A program made the translations under genes and the position numbers. The notes below the pieces were generated by a model. The model worked only from the letters and a program-made list of their open reading frames with translations. It was not told the DNA's origin and made no database searches. Of a stretch of 64,000 nt of DNA, positions 50,515 through 59,369 are shown piece by piece. Every line of letters begins with the position of its first letter. The first letter of the stretch is position 1. The stretch comes from Streptomyces sp. HUAS ZL42. GTDB lineage: Bacteria > Actinomycetota > Actinomycetes > Streptomycetales > Streptomycetaceae. The DNA lies in the NCBI RefSeq assembly GCF_040782645.1, contig NZ_CP160403.1, positions 6,421,001-6,485,000 on the forward strand, given 5' to 3'.

Positions 50515-53129
50515 CGCTGGGCGCTTCCTTCCAGGACGTCTTCCGTGGGACGCAGGCCGATGCTGAGCAGCGGCAGGTCGGGCTTGATCTGGTCGCGCTC
50601 GGGGACGAAGCCGACGACCGGGTCGGGGGTGTCGGGGGCGTTCACGAAGGACACGAACCGGGCGAGCTTCTCGGGGTCGTTGATGGTCGTCGCCCACTCG
50701 TCGGCGTAGTTCGCCACGTGCGCCGCCATCAGCGACTCCAGCTCCTCGCAGATGCCGAGGGAGTCCTCCACCACGACGTCCCGGACGTGGTCGAGGCCGC
50801 CGGGGATCCGCTCCAGCCAGGTGGAGGTGCGCTCCAGACGGTCCGCCGTGCGGATGTAGAACATCAGGAAGCGGTCGATCAGGCGGATGAGCTCGGCGTC
50901 GGACAGGTCCTGGGCCAGCAGGTCCGCGTGGCGCGGGGTGGCGCCGCCGTTGCCGCCGACGTACAGGTTCCAGCCGTTGGCGGTGGCGATCACGCCGAAG
51001 TCCTTCGACTGGGCCTCCGCGCACTCGCGCTGGCAGCCGGAGACGGCCGACTTCAGCTTGTGCGGGGAGCGCAGGCCCCGGTAGCGCAGCTCCAGGTCGA
51101 TCGCCATGCGGACGGAGTCCTGGACGCCGTAGCGGCACCAGGTCTGGCCGACGCAGGACTTCACGGTGCGCAGCGCCTTGCCGTAGGCGTGGCCCGACTC
51201 GAAGCCGGCGTCCACCAACCGCGCCCAGATCAGCGGGAGCTGCTCCACCCGCGCGCCGAACATGTCGATCCGCTGACCGCCGGTGATCTTCGTGTAGAGG
51301 CCGAAGTCGCGGGCGATCTCACCGATCACGATGAGCCCCTCGGGGGTGATCTCACCGCCGGGGATGCGCGGCACGACCGAGTACGAGCCGTTCTTCTGCA
51401 GATTGGCGAGGAAGTGGTCGTTGCTGTCCTGCAGGGCCGCCTGCTCGCCCTCCAGGACGTAGCCGCTGACGCCGATCGTCGGGGCGAGGGAGGCGATGAT
51501 CGAGCCCACCGCCGGCTTGCAGATCTCGCAGCCGTCGCCGCCCTTGGCGCCGTCGCGGCCGTAGCGGTCCAGCAGGTCCTGGTAGGTGTTGATGCGCAGG
51601 GCGAGGACGATCTCGTACAGCTCCTCGCGGGTCTGCGAGAAGCAGCCGCACAGGCCCTTGTCGACCTCGACGCCGCTGGCCTCCAGCTCGGCGTTGATCA
51701 GCTGGCCGAGGACCTTGACGCAACTGCCGCAGGTCGTACCGGCCTTGGTGCACTTCTTCACCTCGGGCACGGTCGTGCACTGGTGGTCGGTGACCGCGCC
51801 GCGGATCGTGCCCTTGGTGACGTTGTTGCAGGAGCAGATGATCGCCTCGTCCGGCAGCGCGGACGGGCCGAGCTGGGCGGGCGCTCCGGCGCCGGCCGGC
51901 AGCACCAGTGACTCCGGCGAGACCGGCGGGACCGAGCCGGTGAAGGCCTTCAGCGTGCCGTACGCCTCCGCGTCGCCGACCAGGATGCCGCCGAGCAGCG
52001 TGCCGTCCCGGCCGATGACCAGCTTCTTGTACAGGCCCGCGCGGGAGTCGGAGTAGACGACGTCCAGACAGTCCTCGGTGGTGCCGTGCGCGTCGCCGAA
52101 GGAGGCCACGTCCACGCCGAGCAGCTTCAGCTTGGTGGACAGGTCGGCGCCGGTGAACGACAACTGCTCCGCCTCGTCGGCGGCGATCGTGGCGGCCGCC
52201 GTCTCGGCCTGCTCGTAACCGGGGGCCACCAGGCCGTACACCCGGCCGTCCGCCGCCAGCGCGCACTCGCCGATCGCGAACACGTGCGGGTCGGAGACCG
52301 TGCGGCACTGCTCGTCGACGGTGATGCCGCCGCGCTCGCCGACCGTCAGGCCGCAGTCACGGGCCAGCTGGTCGCGGGGGCGGACACCGGCGGAGAACAC
52401 CACCATGTCGGTGGCGAGTTCGGAACCGTCGGACAGCTTCATGCCGGTGACCGCGCCGTTCTCGCCGACGACGATCTCCTGGGTGCCCACACCGGTGTGC
52501 ACGGTCAGGCCCATGTCCTCGATGGTGCGCAGGAGGGCCGCGCCGCCGCCCTCGTCGACCTGGACGGGCATCAGACGGGGCGCGAACTCCACGATGTGGC
52601 TGGTGAGTCCCAGGCCCTTCAGGGCGCCCGCGGCCTCGAGACCGAGCAGACCGCCGCCGACCACCGCACCGACGGTCGCCTTCGACTTCGCGTACTCCTC
52701 GATCGCGAGCAGGTCCTCGATCGTGCGGTAGACGAAACAGCCCTCGGCGTCCTTGTTCGGGACCGGCGGCACGAACGGGTACGAGCCGGTGGCGAGGACG
52801 AGGGTGTCGTACTCGAAGACCTGGCCGGACCTGGCCGTGACCTTCTTCGCCTCACGGTCGATCGTCTCGGCCGGGTCGCCGACGTACAGCTCGATGCCGT
52901 GGTCGTTGATGAACTCCATGTCCGTCATGGAGAGGTCCTCGGGCGTCTTGCCCGAGAAGTACGAGGTGAGCGCCACACGGTCGTACGCCGGACGCGGCTC
53001 CTCGCACAGCACGACCACGCGGTGCGTGGCGGTCAGGCCGCGCTCGGCGAGAGCCTCGAGGAAGCGCTGGCCGACCATGCCATGGCCGACGAGCACGATC
53101 GTGGGGGTGGCCCCCAGGGTGGCGGTCAT
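50511..53129 (-). CDS. nirB: Nitrite reductase (NADH) large subunit NirB
   Basis: An 872-residue cytosolic enzyme reducing nitrite to ammonia with NAD(P)H. The N-terminal FAD domain starts IVLVGHGMVGQRFLEAL; a second dinucleotide motif VVGGGLLGLEAAGAL follows. A [2Fe-2S] domain has ICSCNNVTKGTIRGAV and AGTTCGSC. The C-terminal ferredoxin-like halves hold the siroheme/[4Fe-4S] ligands, CVGQTWCRYG and CQRECAEAQ. All domains are in the standard order and full length. Overlaps at both ends (with the FAD reductase and nirD) mark a three-gene operon. Confidence 0.95.
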   Translation of the reverse strand: MTATLGATPTIVLVGHGMVGQRFLEALAERGLTATHRVVVLCEEPRPAYDRVALTSYFSGKTPEDLSMTDMEFINDHGIELYVGDPAETIDREAKKVTARSGQVFEYDTLVLATGSYPFVPPVPNKDAEGCFVYRTIEDLLAIEEYAKSKATVGAVVGGGLLGLEAAGALKGLGLTSHIVEFAPRLMPVQVDEGGGAALLRTIEDMGLTVHTGVGTQEIVVGENGAVTGMKLSDGSELATDMVVFSAGVRPRDQLARDCGLTVGERGGITVDEQCRTVSDPHVFAIGECALAADGRVYGLVAPGYEQAETAAATIAADEAEQLSFTGADLSTKLKLLGVDVASFGDAHGTTEDCLDVVYSDSRAGLYKKLVIGRDGTLLGGILVGDAEAYGTLKAFTGSVPPVSPESLVLPAGAGAPAQLGPSALPDEAIICSCNNVTKGTIRGAVTDHQCTTVPEVKKCTKAGTTCGSCVKVLGQLINAELEASGVEVDKGLCGCFSQTREELYEIVLALRINTYQDLLDRYGRDGAKGGDGCEICKPAVGSIIASLAPTIGVSGYVLEGEQAALQDSNDHFLANLQKNGSYSVVPRIPGGEITPEGLIVIGEIARDFGLYTKITGGQRIDMFGARVEQLPLIWARLVDAGFESGHAYGKALRTVKSCVGQTWCRYGVQDSVRMAIDLELRYRGLRSPHKLKSAVSGCQRECAEAQSKDFGVIATANGWNLYVGGNGGATPRHADLLAQDLSDAELIRLIDRFLMFYIRTADRLERTSTWLERIPGGLDHVRDVVVEDSLGICEELESLMAAHVANYADEWATTINDPEKLARFVSFVNAPDTPDPVVGFVPERDQIKPDLPLLSIGLRPTEDVLEGSAQR

Positions 53130-54355
53130 CAGGAGCCTCCATCGTTGGTGAGCAGGTGGAGCAGGGGGCCGCCGTCAGTGGGGAGCGGCTCTGCTCCCTC
53201 CCAGGCGCGGGCGAGCGCGCCGACGGTGCCGAGTTCGCCGACGAGGACCCCGCCGACCAGGCGGTCGTCGCGGACGACGACCTTGCGGTAGGTGCCGCGG
53301 GTGGCGTCGGCGAGCTGGACGACGTCGTCGCCCGGGCGTGCCTCGGTCTCGCCGAACGCGGCGAGGTCGAACGATCCGAGGGGCGAGTCCTGACCGGCCA
53401 GGGTGAGCCGGGTCAGGGAACGGGTGCCGGTGTAGCGGGCGTTCGCGTCGCCCGCCAGCAGCTCGGCCAGCACGTCCGCCTGTTCGAGGGCGGGCGCGGC
53501 GAGTCCGTACACGGTGCCGTCGTGCTGGGCGCAGTCGCCGACGGCGCGGATGTGCGGGTCGGACGTACGGAGTTCGTCGTCGACGAGGACGCCCTTGTGG
53601 ACCGCGAGCCCCGCGTCCTGGGCGAGGCCCACGCGCGGGTGGATCCCGCAGGCCAGGACCACCAGGTCGGCGTCGAGGGCGAAACCGTCGTGCATCTCCA
53701 CCGAGCGGACCGCGCCGCCGACGCAGCGCACGTCTCGCACGCGGCACTCGGTGTGCACCTCGACGCCGAGGTCCTTCAGGTGCCGCAGTACGAGCTTGGA
53801 GGCGCCCGGGTCGAGCTGGCGCTCCATGAGCCGCTCGGACTGCTGGGCGAGGACGACCTGCGCGCCGCGCACCGCGAGGGCGCGGGCCGCGGAGACTCCG
53901 AGGAGCCCGCCGCCGATGACGACCGCGCGCACCCCGGGCCGTACGGCCTTGGACAGGCCCAGGCAGTCGTCCATGGTCCGGAACGCGTGGACGCCCTCGG
54001 GCAGCACGTGGTCGGGGGTGAACAGGCCGCGCAGGGGCGGGAGTACGGGGTTCGAACCGGTGGCCAGGACCAGCGTGTCGTATGCGATCTTCGAGCCGTC
54101 CGCGAGGTGTACGGCTCGCACCTCGCGGTCGATGCCCGTGACCTGGCCGCGGGTCAGTTCCGCGGGCGCGGGCAGCGCGATCACGTCGGGGTTGTAGCGC
54201 CCGGCCAGCACTTCGGCGAGGAGCACCCGGTTGTACGGGCGGTGCTCCTCCTCGCCGATCAGCGTCACGGGCGTGCCGAGCTCACCGAGCCGCCGGGCGA
54301 GACGTACGCCCGCGAGGCCGGCGCCGATCACCACCACACGCGTATTCGAGGTCAT
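53129..54355 (-). CDS. FAD-dependent NAD(P)H oxidoreductase of the nitrite/nitrate assimilation operon
   Basis: A 408-residue reductase resembling the first half of NirB. FAD motif VVVIGAGLAGVRLARRLGE at the N-terminus, NAD(P) motif VVIGGGLLGVSAARAL (about residue 148), and the FAD-contact VRAVGDCAQHDGTVYGL. It has no iron-sulfur or siroheme domain. It likely feeds electrons to nitrite or nitrate reductase (a NasB-like role), or could serve another acceptor. It is the first gene of the nir operon; its stop overlaps the nirB ATG. A GlnR-like site lies 24 bases upstream of its start. Confidence 0.88.
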   Translation of the reverse strand: MTSNTRVVVIGAGLAGVRLARRLGELGTPVTLIGEEEHRPYNRVLLAEVLAGRYNPDVIALPAPAELTRGQVTGIDREVRAVHLADGSKIAYDTLVLATGSNPVLPPLRGLFTPDHVLPEGVHAFRTMDDCLGLSKAVRPGVRAVVIGGGLLGVSAARALAVRGAQVVLAQQSERLMERQLDPGASKLVLRHLKDLGVEVHTECRVRDVRCVGGAVRSVEMHDGFALDADLVVLACGIHPRVGLAQDAGLAVHKGVLVDDELRTSDPHIRAVGDCAQHDGTVYGLAAPALEQADVLAELLAGDANARYTGTRSLTRLTLAGQDSPLGSFDLAAFGETEARPGDDVVQLADATRGTYRKVVVRDDRLVGGVLVGELGTVGALARAWEGAEPLPTDGGPLLHLLTNDGGS

Positions 54356-54378
54356 GCCCCTGAGCGTGCGGTGCGGAC

Positions 54379-54405
54379 GTTACCCGGCAGCATCACGGTT
54401 GTTTC
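54379..54405 (-). promoter_or_regulatory. Possible GlnR binding site of the nitrite reductase operon
   Basis: Forward GTTAC-N6-GCATC-N6-GTTTC, read toward the operon as GAAAC-N6-GATGC-N6-GTAAC. The half-sites and 11-base spacing resemble GlnR boxes (GTnAC/GAAAC with 6-base gaps), although the order of half-sites is not the standard one. Position 24-50 bases upstream of the first nir gene fits nitrogen control. Confidence 0.4.
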
Positions 54406-54604
54406 CCGCGAGGAACGCTGCCCTCAGCTGGAGCCGGGTGGACGTGTGAGGGTTTCCGGGGGCGCGGTGGGGCAGGCTGTGAGGTGGGGCGGAGCGGGCC
54501 GGCACGGGGTGACCGGCACTCCGGATTTCCATGCAGGCAGCATCGTCTACGACCGTTCGATAACGCGTTGCGGGTGCGCCGGAGTCCTCCTCCAGTGTGA
54601 CCCG

Positions 54605-55066
54605 GTGACGCCTCAGGTGATAGTGCTGAAATCGCTCCGGACGGCGGGGTGAGCGTCGGCCCGGAGTTCCGGACCCTGGAAGCGGCGTGGACGGCAGGGA
54701 TCGCCGCGATGGTCCACGCCGGCGCACGGGTGATCATCGACGACGTCTTCCTCGGCGGCCCCGCTTCCCAGGAGCGGTGGCAGAAGGCCCTCGCCGGACT
54801 GGACGTGCTGTGGGTCGGCGTCCGGTGCGAGGCCGAGGTGGCCGCGGGCCGGGAGATCGTGCGCGGCGACCGGCCGCGGGGGATGGCCGAGCGGCAGGCG
54901 GAGCTCGTCCACCGGAACGTGGTCTACGACCTGGAGGTGGACACCACGCGCACCGAGGCGCTGGAGTGCGCGTGTGGTCTACGACCTGGAGGTGGACACC
55001 ACGCGCACCGAGGCGCTGGAGTGCGCGCGGACCATCGCGCGGGCGGTGCTCAGCGTTTCCCGGTGA
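54605..55066 (+). pseudogene. Chloramphenicol-phosphotransferase-like protein, broken
   Basis: A GTG at 54605 starts VTPQVIVL, the first strand of the CPT-like kinase family, but the P-loop that should follow is missing and the frame stops at 54652. The body resumes as [51 protein letters not shown] and [21 protein letters not shown] 55-base tandem duplication (54919-55027) then breaks the frame; skipping it restores [16 protein letters not shown] and the stop at 55066. Missing P-loop plus frameshift make it non-functional. It overlaps the end of the convergent sortase gene. Confidence 0.8.
54919..55027. repeat. 55-bp tandem duplication inside the phosphotransferase relic
   Basis: The 54-base block beginning GTGGTCTACGACCTGGAGGT occurs at 54919-54972 and again, without a mismatch, at 54974-55027, separated by a single T. 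Perfect identity indicates a recent slippage event. Because 55 is not a multiple of three it frameshifts the gene. An assembly artefact is the alternative. Confidence 0.9.
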
Positions 55067-55676
55067 GGTGTGCGAAGACGACCACATTGCCCCGGTAACC
55101 GGTCGAGGGCGAGTACCCGCCCCCGCAGGTGATCACCCGCAGCTCGGGCCGCCGCGCCGCCCCGTACACCTTCTCGTCGGGGAAGTGCTCGGCCTCGTAC
55201 ACCTCGACGGCGTCGACGGTGAACAGGGCTGTGCTCCCGTCCCGCCGGTCCACCTCGATGGCGGCGCCCTTCTGCAGGGCGCCCAGGTCGTAGAAGACGG
55301 CGGGGCCGTCGGCGTTGTCGACATGGCCGGCGACGATCGCGGTGCCCGTCTCACCGGGGGTGGTGCCGGCCTCGTACCAGCCGGCGAGGTTCTTCCGCGC
55401 GGCGGGCGGGACGTCGAGGCTGCCGGACGGGGTCAGTCCGAGGCCCGTGAGAGGGGCGTCCACGTGGATCGAGGGGATGCGGACGCGGTCCGGCGGGGAG
55501 GGCGGCAGCGCGGGTGCGGCCGCCTGGTCCTGATCGCCGCCCAGGCCGGCGCCGGCCTGGGCGGCGGACGGCTGCGGCGGGGCCTGGGTCCCGGCCGCAC
55601 CGCCCAGCAGCCACACGCTCGCGCAGAGGGCGGCGACGCTGAGGGCCCCTATGGCGGCATTGCCGATCCTGCGCAT
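55050..55676 (-). CDS. Class F sortase
   Basis: A 208-residue membrane-anchored transpeptidase. An N-terminal hydrophobic segment (about residues 6-30) and a Pro/Gln/Ala linker precede the sortase fold, [18 protein letters not shown], with the catalytic His in [16 protein letters not shown], Cys in [11 protein letters not shown] (about 182), and Arg in [14 protein letters not shown]. Class F members are actinobacterial and their substrates are mostly unknown. The membrane-anchored protein encoded upstream on the same strand (55785-56306) is the natural candidate partner. Its last codons overlap the phosphotransferase relic on the other strand. Confidence 0.9.
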   Translation of the reverse strand: MRRIGNAAIGALSVAALCASVWLLGGAAGTQAPPQPSAAQAGAGLGGDQDQAAAPALPPSPPDRVRIPSIHVDAPLTGLGLTPSGSLDVPPAARKNLAGWYEAGTTPGETGTAIVAGHVDNADGPAVFYDLGALQKGAAIEVDRRDGSTALFTVDAVEVYEAEHFPDEKVYGAARRPELRVITCGGGYSPSTGYRGNVVVFAHLTGKR

Positions 55677-55784
55677 GGCGACCCCTCTCCCGGCGGCCCG
55701 ATCCCCCTCCGGGCCGCGAGGGGCGTCGGACCCGGAGGGGGAGGGGAAGTGCGGTACCGGCGGACGGACAGCGGAGGGTGTCCG

Positions 55785-56306
55785 TCAGATCCTGTCGCCT
55801 CTCGCCCGGCGATGCAGGAGCCAGGTACCGCCCGCGGCGGCGACGGCGAGAGCCGTCACGCCTGCCGCGGTCTGCACGGGACCGGGGCCCAGGGCGCCAC
55901 CGATCCCCGTCTTCACACTTCCTTTGGGTTGTACCTGCTCACGGGCCCCGGTCAGCGTGACCACCAGGTCACCGGTGACCTTCCGGCCGCCCTGGGCGCA
56001 GGTCGCGACGATCTCGTACGTCCCCGGCTGCGCGCTCGGCGGCACCCGGAACTGCCCGATCGCGTCGCCGTCGTGGGTGCTCGGCGCGAGAGTGAAGCGA
56101 CCGGCGCCCACGGCGCTGGCGTCACCCGCCGCCGTACCGTCCGCCCCGCAGGCCGTCGTGTTCACGGTGACGTCACCGCCCGGCATCACGGAGGAGGGGT
56201 ACAGCTCGAGGCTGCCCGTGCCCTTGCCGAACGCGGGCGCGGTGACCCCGCCCATGGCGGTGACGGCGAACGCCGTACCGGTCAGGAGACGGGCGGTACG
56301 TCGCAT
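55785..56306 (-). CDS. Exported, membrane-anchored protein; possible sortase partner
   Basis: A 173-residue protein with a signal peptide (RRTARLLTGTAFAVTAMGGV... cut near APAFG), an Ig-like or beta domain (GSLELYPSSVMPGGDVTVNT, QFRVPPSAQPGTYEIVATC), a linker QPKGSVKTGIGG, a hydrophobic helix (about residues 145-163) and a basic tail HRRARGD. The helix-plus-basic tail is the layout of a cell-wall sorting signal, but no LPxTG is present; the KGSVKTGIGG stretch stands where the motif would be. It lies directly upstream of the class F sortase. Function unknown. Confidence 0.75.
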   Translation of the reverse strand: MRRTARLLTGTAFAVTAMGGVTAPAFGKGTGSLELYPSSVMPGGDVTVNTTACGADGTAAGDASAVGAGRFTLAPSTHDGDAIGQFRVPPSAQPGTYEIVATCAQGGRKVTGDLVVTLTGAREQVQPKGSVKTGIGGALGPGPVQTAAGVTALAVAAAGGTWLLHRRARGDRI

Positions 56307-56548
56307 CGGTGCTCCTTCGAGCTCTTCGGCGGGTCCTGCCCTTCCGAGGTAAGTGGCAGCGGGCCGGACGCGCTTGCTGAAGGTGTGTCAGAAATGCGGT
56401 GAACGGGTGCCGCGCCGACCGGCGGGAGGCTCGACCGCCCGGCGTTTCGGCAGGTCACCGCCGTACGGCAGACGTGTCGCGGAAGAGAACCCGAAGGGCG
56501 GGGGGCACGGGTGTGAACGGGTGAACCGCCCACAGCGATCCGGGCTTG

Positions 56549-56568
56549 ACCTCAACAATGCTTGAGGT
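56549..56568 (+). promoter_or_regulatory. SoxR box in the promoter of the flavin reductase gene
   Basis: ACCTCAA-CAATGC-TTGAGGT, a perfect 7-base inverted repeat matching the actinobacterial SoxR consensus (CCTCAA-N6-TTGAGG). It lies between a TTGACC -35 element (56546-56551) and the likely -10, as MerR-type activators require. From memory, the orthologous gene of S. coelicolor (SCO2478) is a SoxR target. Confidence 0.85.
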
Positions 56569-56583
56569 AAGAGGCTGGTCCAC

Positions 56584-57183
56584 ATGATGAGCACCGACAC
56601 GCTTGCCGCTGACAGCCCTCTGAAGGTCACCCTCGTCGTGGGCAGCAACCGCCACGGCCGCTTCGGCCCCGTGATCGCCGACTGGCTTCTCGACCGCATC
56701 GGGCACCGGGACGACCTCGTACCGGAGGTCGTGGACGTCGCCGAGGTCCCCCTGCCCATGTCCTTCGCCCGCACCTCCGAGACGACCACCACCCTCTCCG
56801 CCGTCACCCCGAAGCTGGCGGGCGCGGACGCCTTCGTCGTCCTCACCCCCGAGTACAACCACTCGTTCCCGGCCGGCCTGAAGAACCTCATCGACTGGCA
56901 CTTCGCGGAATGGCAGGCCAAGCCCGTCGCTCTCGTCTCCTACGGCGGCCTGGCGGGCGGCCTGCGCGCCACCGAACACCTCCGCCAGGTCTTCGCCGAA
57001 CTCCACGCCGTGACGGTCCGCGACACGGTCTCCTTCCACAACGCGGGGGCCGCCTTCGACGACGAGGGCCGCCTGAAGGACGCGTCGGGCCCGGACGCGG
57101 CGGCGAAGACGATGCTGGATCAGCTGGTGTGGTGGGGGCGGGCGCTGCGGGAGGCGAGGGAACGGCGGCCGTACGGGGTTTGA
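56584..57183 (+). CDS. NADPH-dependent FMN reductase (SoxR-controlled)
   Basis: A 199-residue flavodoxin-fold enzyme reducing FMN or quinones with NADPH. The flavin-phosphate loop is VVGSNRHGRFGPVIADWL (about residues 19-36), VVLTPEYNHSFPAGLKNLIDW is the diagnostic central motif, and VSYGGLAGGLRATEHLR contacts the isoalloxazine ring. The SoxR box 16 bases before the start predicts induction by redox-active compounds such as coloured secondary metabolites. Start ATGATG; either Met may be used. Monocistronic. Confidence 0.92.
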   Translation: MMSTDTLAADSPLKVTLVVGSNRHGRFGPVIADWLLDRIGHRDDLVPEVVDVAEVPLPMSFARTSETTTTLSAVTPKLAGADAFVVLTPEYNHSFPAGLKNLIDWHFAEWQAKPVALVSYGGLAGGLRATEHLRQVFAELHAVTVRDTVSFHNAGAAFDDEGRLKDASGPDAAAKTMLDQLVWWGRALREARERRPYGV

Positions 57184-57302
57184 GGACCACGCGCAGGCCC
57201 ATGCCGTCAGCCGGTGGGCGGCACCCCGACAGCGCCGGGCGGCGAGACCCACGCCGCCCCAGCACCATCCCCGGTGCCTGCGAAGCGCACGGCAACCGCG
57301 GC

Positions 57303-57480
57303 GCCGGCCCGTCCAGGACGACTTCGAGGCCGTAGGCGAACTTGGCGCCGCGCTGGGCGGCCGGATCGACCGTGGCGCCCGCCGCGTCGGCGTACGACTC
57401 CGCGTAATGGTCGTGCCCGGCGGCAGCCTGCTGCGCCGCGGGCATCAGGCGCTCGATGAACTCGGCTCCTCGGGCCCGCC
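57303..57480 (-). pseudogene. Remnant of a TetR-type regulator (C-terminal fragment)
   Basis: Reading leftwards, a short stretch encodes EFIERLMPAAQQAAAGHDHY, then DPAAQRGAKFAYGLEVVLDG, the pattern that ends many TetR ligand-binding domains. No helix-turn-helix or credible start is found on either side. The remainder of 57184-57550 holds nothing recognisable. The identification rests on a short similarity and is tentative. Confidence 0.4.
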
Positions 57481-57558
57481 GGACCGCGCGACCGCCGGCG
57501 GTGGCACAGGGCGACGAGGGCCTGAGCCGGGCGTGCCCGCGGGCCTTCACCACCAACG

Positions 57559-57587
57559 AAGGCCGGTGCCGCTCGGGCACCGGCCTT
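57559..57587 (-). terminator. Terminator of the M4 protease gene
   Basis: AAGGCCGGTGCC-GCTCG-GGCACCGGCCTT, a perfect 12-base stem with a 5-base loop, about 47 bases after the protease stop. Confidence 0.8.
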
Positions 57588-57633
57588 CCGGTTTGAACTC
57601 CAACGGTGAGGGAGGGCCGGGGCCCGTCCGGCC

Positions 57634-59286
57634 TCAGTTCACGTTGACCGCGCTCCAGGCCGCCGCCACCGCGTTGTACTCCGCACTCCCCGCCCCGTAC
57701 AGGTCCTTGGCCGCGTTGAGCGTCGCGGCGCGCGCCCCCGCGTAGTTCGTCGAGGACGTCATGTAGACCGTCAGCGCCCGGTACCAGATCCTGCCGAGCT
57801 TGTCCCGGCCGATCCCGGAGACCGTGGAGCCGTTGCAGGTGGGGGAGTTGTAGCTGACGCCGTTGACGGTCTTCGCGCCGCTGCCCTCCGCGAGCAGGTA
57901 GGCGAAGTGGTTGGCGACGCCCGAGGAGTAGTGGACGTCGAGGTTGCCGACCGTCGAGCTCCAGCAGTCCGCCGAGTTGCCGTCCTTGGACGGCTTGTCC
58001 ATGTAGCGCAGGGCGTCGCGCCCGAACCCGGAGCGTACGATCTTCTCGCCGATCAGGTAGTCGCCGGTGTCGGACGAGTTGTTCGCATACCACTCCACCA
58101 GCGTGCCGAATATGTCCGACGTCGCCTCGTTGAGGCCGCCCGACTCGCCCGAGTACGTCAGCGCCGCCGTCTTCGAGGTCACGCCGTGGGACATCTCGTG
58201 GCCGGCTACGTCCAGCGACACCAGCGGCCCGAAGGTGGTGCCGTCACCGTCGCCGTACGTCATGCAGAAGCAACTGTCGTCCCAGAAGGCGTTGTTGTAG
58301 TTGTTGCCGTAGTGCACGCGGTTGTACGAGCCCTTGCCGTCGCCCGCGATGCCGCTGCGGCCGTGGACGTTCTTGTAGTAGTCCCAGGTCTCGTTCGTGC
58401 CGTACTGCGCGTCCACCGCCGCCGTCGAGCGGTCGGCCGTCGTGCCCGTGCCCCAGTGGTTGTCGGCGTCCGTGAAGAGGGTCGCGGGCGCCCGGCTGAA
58501 GCAGATGCCGAAGATGCACAGGTCGGTCTTGTTCGCCGCGTCACCCGTGTACGTGTTCCCGCGCGTCGGGTCCTTGAGCTGGTACGTCGATCCCGACAGC
58601 GTCGTCTCCAGCGGCACCGTGCCGCCGTACAGCGACTTGCCGTCGCCCGAGGCCGTCTCGATGCTGTCCCAGGCGTCGATCTGCGCTCCCGTGCGGGCGT
58701 CGGTGACGACCGTCCGTGCGACCGGGTTGCCGAGCGAGTCCTGCGCCACCGCCTCGGTGCGCCAGGCGAGCCTCGGCGTGCCGTGCAGGGCGTCGACGAC
58801 CAACCGGGGCTTGGCGGTGACGTTCTTGAGGGTCTCGCCGAGGTTGGCGGCGCGCAGTGCGTTCACGGCGACGTCGGCGGCCTTCGGGGCGGAGAGGGAC
58901 GGAGTGATGCCGGCGAGCGTGATCTGGCTCCTCGTCGCGCGGTTCGCGCTGCGGTACGTGCCGTCGGGGGCCAGGTGGACCACGAAGTCGCCGCCCAGCA
59001 CCGGGAGTTGACGGTAGGTGCGGTCGTAGCGGACGTGCTGGACGCCGTCCGCGTCCACGACGACGTCGCGGACCTTCGTCCCCTGGACGGCGGTGAGACC
59101 CAGGGAAGCGGCGTGATCGGCAAGAGCTGCCGCCGCGTTGTCGATCGCATCGGCCCGAGTGGGTCTGTCGGCCGCGTCGGCGGCGGGCGAGAGTGCGGCG
59201 GCCAGCAGGGTGGCGGCGGTGGCGGCCACGCCGGCGGTGGCGAGACGGCGGGAACCTCGGACGTGGTGCTGCCGTATCCGGCTCAT
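57634..59286 (-). CDS. Secreted M4-family neutral metalloprotease (thermolysin-like)
   Basis: A 550-residue exported zinc protease made as a prepropeptide. The signal peptide (about residues 1-38) ends after ALSPAADA. FTP and PepSY-type propeptide domains occupy about 40-200, seen in VQGTKVRDVVVDADGVQHVR and YRQLPVLGGDFVVHL. The mature catalytic domain has the zinc motif HEMSH within DVAGHEMSHGVTS (about residue 364), the third ligand in GGLNEATSD, and the catalytic His in DVHYSSGVANHFAYL. Full length. It is divergent from a small cyclotransferase gene and has a perfect palindrome in its promoter region. Confidence 0.95.
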   Translation of the reverse strand: MSRIRQHHVRGSRRLATAGVAATAATLLAAALSPAADAADRPTRADAIDNAAAALADHAASLGLTAVQGTKVRDVVVDADGVQHVRYDRTYRQLPVLGGDFVVHLAPDGTYRSANRATRSQITLAGITPSLSAPKAADVAVNALRAANLGETLKNVTAKPRLVVDALHGTPRLAWRTEAVAQDSLGNPVARTVVTDARTGAQIDAWDSIETASGDGKSLYGGTVPLETTLSGSTYQLKDPTRGNTYTGDAANKTDLCIFGICFSRAPATLFTDADNHWGTGTTADRSTAAVDAQYGTNETWDYYKNVHGRSGIAGDGKGSYNRVHYGNNYNNAFWDDSCFCMTYGDGDGTTFGPLVSLDVAGHEMSHGVTSKTAALTYSGESGGLNEATSDIFGTLVEWYANNSSDTGDYLIGEKIVRSGFGRDALRYMDKPSKDGNSADCWSSTVGNLDVHYSSGVANHFAYLLAEGSGAKTVNGVSYNSPTCNGSTVSGIGRDKLGRIWYRALTVYMTSSTNYAGARAATLNAAKDLYGAGSAEYNAVAAAWSAVNVN

Positions 59287-59355
59287 CGGTCTCCTCGGGA
59301 AGGCGCCGTGGGGCGCGTGGGGGGCGGCGCGGATGTTGACCCAGATTTAAGGGGC

Positions 59356-59369
59356 CATGACATGTCATG
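59356..59369. promoter_or_regulatory. Perfect 14-bp palindrome upstream of the M4 protease gene
   Basis: CATGACATGTCATG, fully self-complementary, lies 70 bases from the protease start and 47 from the divergent cyclotransferase start, in a locally AT-richer stretch. It could be the operator of a dimeric regulator of either gene. No regulator gene is adjacent. Confidence 0.45.
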
